Assembly: GCF_025152575.1 (NCBI RefSeq)
Contig: NZ_CP102293.1
Span: forward strand, 186,001-250,000
DNA length: 64,000 nt
Origin: Subdoligranulum variabile
Lineage (GTDB): Bacteria; Bacillota; Clostridia; Oscillospirales; Ruminococcaceae
Reading direction: 5' to 3'
Shown here: piece after piece, positions 58,897-64,000 of the stretch
Layout of the letters: each line of letters begins with the position of its first letter
Position numbering within the stretch: the stretch's first letter is position 1
Notes under the pieces: generated by a model
Seen by the model: the letters and a program-made list of their open reading frames with translations, nothing else
What the model was told of the DNA's origin: nothing
Databases searched by the model: none
Translations under genes and position numbers: made by a program

Positions 58897-59394
58897 ATGA
58901 AAAAAGTAGCCATCATCATGGGTTCCGACAGCGACTGGTCCGTCGTCAAAGGAGCCTGCACCGTTTTGAAGGATTTCGGCGTCCCGTATGAGGCGCACAT
59001 CCTCTCAGCCCATCGTACGCCCGAGGCCGCTTCGGCATTTGCCAAGGCTGCCCGTGCCAATGGATACGGTGTCATCCTGTGCGCCGCCGGCATGGCCGCT
59101 CATCTGGCCGGCGCTTTCGCCGCCAACACCACCCTGCCGGTGGTGGGCATCCCCATGAAGGGCGGCGCTCTCGACGGCCTGGATGCCCTGCTGGCCACCG
59201 TACAGATGCCCAGCGGCTTCCCTGTTGCCACTGTGGCGCTGAACGGTGCCAAGAACGCAGCGTACCTGGCCGTGGCCATCCTGGCCGTGGCCGATGAGGA
59301 TCTGGCCGCCAAGCTGGACCAGTTCCGTGCCGACACCGCTGCAGCCATCGCCAAGAAGGATGCCGCCATCGCCGCCGAAGCCGCCGCGATGTAA
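58897..59394 (+). CDS. purE: N5-carboxyaminoimidazole ribonucleotide mutase
   Basis: A 165-aa protein from the ATG at 58897. It has [35 protein letters not shown] with the catalytic His, [15 protein letters not shown], and [20 protein letters not shown]. It acts on CAIR or AIR in purine synthesis. No purK is adjacent; whether it is class I or the CO2-using class II is not settled here. First gene of the pur operon. Confidence 0.95.
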   Translation: MKKVAIIMGSDSDWSVVKGACTVLKDFGVPYEAHILSAHRTPEAASAFAKAARANGYGVILCAAGMAAHLAGAFAANTTLPVVGIPMKGGALDGLDALLATVQMPSGFPVATVALNGAKNAAYLAVAILAVADEDLAAKLDQFRADTAAAIAKKDAAIAAEAAAM

Positions 59395-59402
59395 ACAAAT
59401 TC

Positions 59403-59431
59403 TTGCACACCGACACAAAACGGGGTACAAT
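59403..59431 (+). promoter_or_regulatory. Internal promoter before purC
   Basis: TTGCAC (59403-59408), 17 nt, TACAAT (59426-59431), in the 91-nt gap between purE and purC. Confidence 0.5.
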
Positions 59432-59485
59432 GGAATTGCGATTGTGCACTCGTTTTTATACATTACATAAAAGGGAGCGTTTATC

Positions 59486-60199
59486 ATGAAATACGAAGTC
59501 AAAAAGCAGATGTACGAAGGCAAGGCCAAGCAGGTTTTCGCGACCAGCGATCCCAGCATCGTGATGGTCCACTATAAGGACGACGCCACTGCTGGCGACG
59601 GTGAGAAGAAGGGTACCATCCGCGACAAGGGCATCGTCAACAACAAACTGTCCAACGCCCTGATGCAGAAGCTGGAAAAGGAAGGCATCCCCACCCACTA
59701 TGTGGAGGAGATCAACGACCGTGACACCTTCGTAAAGAAGGTCGAGATCGTACCTCTGGAGGTCATCATCCGCAATGTTGCCGCCGGCCACTTCAGCCTG
59801 CGCATGGGTGTGCCCGAGGGTACTCCTTTCAAGACCCCCATCCTGGAGTTCAGCTACAAGAATGACGATCTGCATGATCCGTTCATCAACCACTACTACG
59901 CCCTGGCGCTGGATCTGGCCACCCAGAAAGAGATCGACACCATCACCAAGTACTCTTTCAAGATCAATGAGATCCTCAAGAAGATCCTGCTGGATGCCAA
60001 CATCCGTCTGATCGACTTCAAGCTGGAGTTCGGCCGCCTGCCCGATGGCACCATCATCCTGGCCGATGAGATCAGCCCTGACACCTGCCGTTTCTGGGAC
60101 GCCACCACCGGTGCCCATCTGGACAAGGACCTGTTCCGCCGCGACATGGGCGGTGAGGCCGATGCCTACCAGGAAGTCATGAAGCGCCTGCTGGGCTGA
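59486..60199 (+). CDS. purC: Phosphoribosylaminoimidazole-succinocarboxamide synthase
   Basis: A 237-aa SAICAR synthetase, with YEGKAKQVF, the KDDATAGDG loop, PLEVIIRNVAAGHFSLRMG and LADEISPDTCRFWD. It joins aspartate to CAIR with ATP. AAGGGAG precedes the ATG. Confidence 0.97.
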   Translation: MKYEVKKQMYEGKAKQVFATSDPSIVMVHYKDDATAGDGEKKGTIRDKGIVNNKLSNALMQKLEKEGIPTHYVEEINDRDTFVKKVEIVPLEVIIRNVAAGHFSLRMGVPEGTPFKTPILEFSYKNDDLHDPFINHYYALALDLATQKEIDTITKYSFKINEILKKILLDANIRLIDFKLEFGRLPDGTIILADEISPDTCRFWDATTGAHLDKDLFRRDMGGEADAYQEVMKRLLG

Positions 60200-60225
60200 T
60201 CTGAGAAAACGGAGCAGAAAGCGGA

Positions 60226-61698
60226 ATGAGTGAAATTTCCCAATATACCGAATCACTGCACGAGGAGTGCGGTGTCTTCGGCATCTATGACAAGACCGGC
60301 GAAACCGACATGGTCAGCGCCGTATACAGTGCGCTGTACGCTCTGCAGCATCGCGGGCAGGAAAGCTGCGGCATTGCGCTGAATGTGGACGGTGTGCTTT
60401 CCGGGCATCGCGACCTGGGACTTGTGAGCGAAGTCTTTACCAAACGCGTACTGGAAGAACTGCCCCACGGCGCCAAAATGGCCACCGGCCACGTGCGTTA
60501 CGCCACCGCCGGCCAGCGCAGCCGTTCCAACGCCCAGCCGATGATCCTCCATCACTGCAAAGGCGCCATGGCCGTCTGCCATAACGGCAATCTGGTCAAC
60601 GCCCCCAAGCTGCGCCGCAAGCTGGAGATGAGCGGTTCCATCTTCCACGGTACTTCGGACACCGAGGTCATCGCCTACCTGCTGACCCAGAACCGTCTGC
60701 TGACCCCCAACATCGAGATGGCCGTCAGCCGTACGATGGATGAGATCGAAGGCGCTTACAGCCTGGTCATCATGACCCACACCAAGCTCATCGCGGCCCG
60801 GGATCCCCACGGGTTCCGCCCGCTGTGCATCGGTGAGTTGCCCAACGGCAGCGGTTATGCCTTTGCCAGCGAGTCCTGTGCGCTGGACGCGGTCGGTGCC
60901 AAGTTTGTACGGGATGTTCGTCCCGGTGAGATCGTCATCGCCGACCACGATGGTCTGCGCTGCATCGACACTCACTGCGGCACCGCGCCCCACACCATGT
61001 GTGTGTTTGAGTACATCTACTTTGCCCGCCCTGACTCGGTGCTGGAAGGCACCTGTGTCCACGAGGCCCGGCTGCAGGCCGGTCGTTTCCTGGCGCAGGA
61101 GCATCCGGTGGAAGCGGACGTGGTCATCGGTGCACCGGACTCCGGCCTGGACGCCGCCCTGGGATATGCCCAGGAGAGCGGCATTCCCTATGGCATCGGC
61201 TTCATCAAGAACAAATATGTGGGCCGTACCTTCATTCAGGGCAGCCAGGCTCAGCGTGAAAACAGTGTGCGCATCAAGCTCAACGCCATTGAATCCACCG
61301 TCCGCGGCAAGCGCGTGGTTCTGGTGGACGATTCCATTGTGCGCGGCACCACCAGTGCCCGGACCATCCGCCTGCTGCGGGAGGCCGGCGCCAAAGAGGT
61401 ACATTACCGCATCAGTGCGCCGCCCTTTGCCCACCCCTGCTACTTCGGCACCGACATTCCCGACGAGAAGCAGCTGATCGCCACCGGTCACACCGTGGAG
61501 GAGATCAACAAACTGGTGGGTTCCGATACGCTGGGCTATCTGAGCATCGAGCATGTGCAGCAGCTGGCCATCCACAGCCACTGCGGCTTCTGCACCGGCT
61601 GCTTCACCGGTCAGTATCCGGTGGATCCCCCGGAAGAGACGATGGATATCGTCTACGACAAGCCCTTGAGCACGTCCAATCCGAACAAAAAACTGTGA
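60226..61698 (+). CDS. purF: Amidophosphoribosyltransferase
   Basis: A 490-aa protein. A short propeptide ends at Glu-Glu before Cys (HEECGVFGIY), the glutaminase nucleophile after cleavage. The N-terminal domain has LQHRGQESCGIA. The PRTase domain has VVLVDDSIVRGTTSARTI for PRPP and Cys residues near the end (SHCGFCTGCFTG) that fit the Fe-S form of the enzyme. It makes phosphoribosylamine, the committed step. Confidence 0.97.
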   Translation: MSEISQYTESLHEECGVFGIYDKTGETDMVSAVYSALYALQHRGQESCGIALNVDGVLSGHRDLGLVSEVFTKRVLEELPHGAKMATGHVRYATAGQRSRSNAQPMILHHCKGAMAVCHNGNLVNAPKLRRKLEMSGSIFHGTSDTEVIAYLLTQNRLLTPNIEMAVSRTMDEIEGAYSLVIMTHTKLIAARDPHGFRPLCIGELPNGSGYAFASESCALDAVGAKFVRDVRPGEIVIADHDGLRCIDTHCGTAPHTMCVFEYIYFARPDSVLEGTCVHEARLQAGRFLAQEHPVEADVVIGAPDSGLDAALGYAQESGIPYGIGFIKNKYVGRTFIQGSQAQRENSVRIKLNAIESTVRGKRVVLVDDSIVRGTTSARTIRLLREAGAKEVHYRISAPPFAHPCYFGTDIPDEKQLIATGHTVEEINKLVGSDTLGYLSIEHVQQLAIHSHCGFCTGCFTGQYPVDPPEETMDIVYDKPLSTSNPNKKL

Positions 61699-61762
61699 CC
61701 GGTCCGCGGCCCCTGCGCCGCCTCCGCGTCTTTTGCAACTACACCCGATAGGAGTAACCGAC

Positions 61763-62806
61763 ATGGAAAAAAGCTATTCTGCCAGCTACGCCGCTGCCGG
61801 CGTGGACATTACGGCCGGCTACCGCTCCGTCGAACTGATGAAGCAGTATGTGGCCCGCACGATGACCGAGAACTGCATCGGCGGTCTGGGCGGCTTCGGC
61901 GGCCTGTTTGAGCTGGACTGCTCCGGCATGGAGCATCCGGTCCTGATTTCCGGCACCGACGGTGTCGGCACCAAACTGCGCGTGGCCCAGTACATGAACA
62001 AGCACGATACCATCGGCATCGACTGCGTGGCCATGTGCGTCAATGACGTCATCTGCGCTGGTGCCAAACCGCTGGTGTTCCTGGACTACATCGCCTGCGG
62101 CAAGAATATCCCGGAAAAGATTGCAGAGATCGTCAAGGGCGTGGCCGAGGGCTGCGTCCAGGCCGGCTGCTCCCTGGTGGGCGGTGAGACCGCTGAACAT
62201 CCCGGCATGATGCCTGAGGAAGAATACGATCTGGCCGGCTTTACCGTCGGCGTGGTGGACAAGAGCAAGATCCTCGACAACTCCACCATGCAGCCCGGCG
62301 ACGTCATTCTGGCGCTGCCCTCCACCGGTGTGCACTCCAACGGTTTCTCGCTGGTGCGCAAGATCTTTGACATCGACAATCATCCCGAAGTGCTGGACAA
62401 GACCTTCGACGATATGGACAAGACCCTTGGTGAAGCTCTGCTGGCTCCTACCAAGATCTACGTCAAGCCGGTACTTGCCCTGATGGAGCAGGTCACTGTA
62501 AAAGGCGTATCCCACATCACCGGCGGCGGTTTCTATGAGAACATCCCCCGCAGCCTGAAGAAGGGTTGCGCTGCCCGCATCGCCAAGGCCGATGTGCGCA
62601 CTCCTGCCCTCTTCAGCGTGCTTGCCAAGGAAGGCAACGTGCCCGAGCGCGACATGTTCAACACCTTCAACATGGGCGTCGGCATGACCATTGTGGTCGC
62701 CGCCGAGGACGCCGACAAGGCCCTCGACATCCTGCACACCCACGGTGAGGAAGGTGCTTACCGTCTGGGCACTATCGTGGAAGGCGACGGGGTGGAACTG
62801 GTATGA
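61763..62806 (+). CDS. purM: Phosphoribosylformylglycinamidine cyclo-ligase
   Basis: A 347-aa AIR synthetase from the ATG at 61763 (AGGAG 8 nt upstream). Motifs: SYAAAGVDITAGYRSVELMK, LISGTDGVGTKLRVA, CVAMCVNDVICAGAKPLVF, GGETAEHPGMM and HITGGGFYENIPR. Overlaps purN by 4 nt (ATGA). Confidence 0.97.
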   Translation: MEKSYSASYAAAGVDITAGYRSVELMKQYVARTMTENCIGGLGGFGGLFELDCSGMEHPVLISGTDGVGTKLRVAQYMNKHDTIGIDCVAMCVNDVICAGAKPLVFLDYIACGKNIPEKIAEIVKGVAEGCVQAGCSLVGGETAEHPGMMPEEEYDLAGFTVGVVDKSKILDNSTMQPGDVILALPSTGVHSNGFSLVRKIFDIDNHPEVLDKTFDDMDKTLGEALLAPTKIYVKPVLALMEQVTVKGVSHITGGGFYENIPRSLKKGCAARIAKADVRTPALFSVLAKEGNVPERDMFNTFNMGVGMTIVVAAEDADKALDILHTHGEEGAYRLGTIVEGDGVELV

Positions 62807-63396
62807 AGCGTGTAGCTGTACTGGTTTCCGGCGGCGGCACCAACCTGCAGGCCCTGCTGGAAAGCGAAGCCCGCGGCGAAAATCCCAATGGCAAGATCGT
62901 GTTGGTGGTTGCCAGCAAACCCGGCGTTTACGCGCTGGAACGGGCCGCCAATTTCGGCGTGGAAAGCACAGTGGTGGCTCGCAAGGAATACGCCGACAGT
63001 GAGGCCTTCGACACGGCCCTGCTGGACACCCTGCAGAGCCATCAGATCGACGTTGTGGTGCTGGCCGGATTTCTTTCGGTGCTGGGTCCGCGCGTCATTG
63101 AGGCCTACCGCAACCGGATTCTGAACGTTCATCCCAGCCTGATCCCCAGCTTCTGCGGTCCCGGTTTTTACGGTCTGCGTGTGCACGAAGCGGCGCTGGC
63201 CCGGGGCGTGAAGGTAACCGGTGCCACCGTGCATCTGGTCAACGAGGAATGCGATGGCGGCCCCATCCTGCTGCAGAAAGCGGTAGCGGTGCAGCCCGGC
63301 GACACCCCCGAAGTGCTGCAGAAGCGCGTGATGGTGGAAGCCGAATGGAAACTGCTGCCGCAGGCTTTGGCTATGGTTTGCAACGACGAGGTGTAA
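62803..63396 (+). CDS. purN: Phosphoribosylglycinamide formyltransferase
   Basis: A 197-aa GAR transformylase with VLVSGGGTNLQALLE, the catalytic Asn/His region RILNVHPSLIPSFCG, and GATVHLVNEECDGGPIL with the catalytic Asp. It uses the 10-formyl-THF made by fhs. Coupled to purM by overlap. Confidence 0.97.
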   Translation: MKRVAVLVSGGGTNLQALLESEARGENPNGKIVLVVASKPGVYALERAANFGVESTVVARKEYADSEAFDTALLDTLQSHQIDVVVLAGFLSVLGPRVIEAYRNRILNVHPSLIPSFCGPGFYGLRVHEAALARGVKVTGATVHLVNEECDGGPILLQKAVAVQPGDTPEVLQKRVMVEAEWKLLPQALAMVCNDEV

Positions 63397-63400
63397 AGCA

Positions 63401-64000
63401 ATGAAGAAGAATCTGTACAAATATCTTGCCGGCAACGAGTACCCCGGCCGCGGCATTGTGCTGGGCCGTACCCCCGATGGTGAAAAGGCTGTAATTGCCT
63501 ACTGGATCATGGGGCGCAGTGCCAACAGCCGCAACCGTGTATTCGAGGCGATCCCGGGCGGCATCCGCACCGTGGCGGCAGATCCTGCCAAACTGGAAGA
63601 TCCCCATCTGATCATCTACAACGCGGTGCTTACCCCCCGGGAAACCACCGTCGTCACCAATGGTGATCAGACCGATACCATCGTCCATTTCATGAACGAG
63701 AATCTCTTCCCCGGCTACAGCTTTGAGGCTGCCCTGGCTACCCGCACCTATGAGGACGACGCCCCCAACTTCACGCCGCGCATCTCCGGTGTGGTGGATA
63801 TGCGCAGCGGCGCTTACAAGCTGTCCATTGTCAAGAGCTGCGAGGGCAACGCCGCCAGTGTGCAGCGCCAGACCTTCGATTATCCCCAGCCGGTGGCGGG
63901 CGAGGGCCATTTCATCAGCACCTATCTGAAAAACGGCTCCCCCATTCCCAGCTATGCAGGCGAACCCATGCGGATCACCATCGACGAAAACGACGGTGCT
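63401..64000 (+). CDS. IMP cyclohydrolase, PurO-like (COG3363), 5' part
   Basis: The frame opens at ATG 63401, 4 nt after purN, and runs to the window edge with 200 codons and no stop. The text (KYLAGNEYPGRGIVLGRTPD, YWIMGRSANSRNRVF, LIIYNAVLTPRETTVVTNGD, ISGVVDMRSGAYKLSIVKS) matches the clostridial IMP cyclohydrolase-like proteins related to archaeal PurO, which close the purine ring without the PurH fusion. A separate AICAR transformylase is expected further right. The assignment is by recalled family pattern. Confidence 0.85.
   Translation, partial: MKKNLYKYLAGNEYPGRGIVLGRTPDGEKAVIAYWIMGRSANSRNRVFEAIPGGIRTVAADPAKLEDPHLIIYNAVLTPRETTVVTNGDQTDTIVHFMNENLFPGYSFEAALATRTYEDDAPNFTPRISGVVDMRSGAYKLSIVKSCEGNAASVQRQTFDYPQPVAGEGHFISTYLKNGSPIPSYAGEPMRITIDENDGA

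Noticed and set aside
60253..61764. 503-codon minus-strand frame
   Set aside because: Shadow of purF in high-GC DNA.

Overview
The window looks like the chromosome of a GC-rich gut Firmicute of the Oscillospiraceae (Faecalibacterium, Gemmiger or Subdoligranulum relatives). This is an inference from gene families and general sequence character, not from a marker gene. Supporting points are the clostridial-type purine cluster with a PurO-like IMP cyclohydrolase, class I fumarase split into two subunits, NAD-type malic enzyme, class D sortase and strong AGGAGG ribosome binding sites. Intergenic promoters of the TTGACA-N17-TATAAT type are easy to read on both strands.

Layout. 1-2.8 kb (minus): nucleoside salvage, with two BMP-type lipoproteins, cytidine deaminase and purine nucleoside phosphorylase. 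2.9-6.6 kb (plus): a PflX-like radical SAM protein, a large membrane protein that overlaps it, and a GH25 lysozyme. 6.8-11 kb (plus): a divergent type IIA topoisomerase pair. 11-16.9 kb: phosphoglucomutase (minus), a ComM-type AAA protein (plus), then a GT4 glycosyltransferase and a GH3 lipoprotein (minus). 16.9-21.2 kb (minus): a Gld-like ABC export system (ATPase, permease, GldG-like, DUF4340). 21.4-31.8 kb: a maltose O-acetyltransferase-like protein, AsnB, divergent coaBC and coaX, a sigma/anti-sigma pair, divergent galK and an AraC regulator, and an RlmD-like methyltransferase. 32-34 kb (plus): a tight operon of zinc-ribbon membrane protein, DUF5685 protein and J-domain protein.

34.1-44.4 kb is an accessory zone with two tRNA-targeted insertions. 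The first (34.07-38.70 kb) lies at the 3' end of tRNA-Tyr(GTA) and is flanked by 62-bp imperfect direct repeats. It carries a broken replication-type HTH gene, a leader-peptide/attenuator module in front of a nonsense-interrupted MFS efflux gene, two HTH regulators around shared operator-like repeats, and an integrase broken by a frameshift and an amber codon. Between the two zones lies a decayed Y-family polymerase plus YolD pair. The second (40.85-44.39 kb) is a tandem array in the anticodon loop of a tRNA-Arg(CCT). The original tRNA is split, with its 3' half and terminator at the left edge and its 5' half and promoter at the right. Inside are two excisionase genes, a YafQ/DinJ toxin-antitoxin pair, a 5'-truncated integrase and a complete second tRNA-Arg(CCT).

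44.8-52.7 kb (minus): a K+/H+ antiporter, tRNA-Leu(TAG), and an operon of CDF transporter, malic enzyme, fumarase alpha, an unknown 65-aa protein, fumarase beta and sortase, then purA. 52.9-56 kb (plus): methionine synthesis by the O-acetylhomoserine route (metY, metA) and a GT2 glycosyltransferase. 56-64 kb: a ZTP riboswitch ahead of fhs, a PsiE-like membrane protein (minus), then purE-purC-purF-purM-purN and a PurO-like gene cut by the window edge. The purE leader contains an unclassified structured element and a terminator. Together fhs (10-formyl-THF), the ZTP sensor, the pur operon and purA form a coherent purine block.
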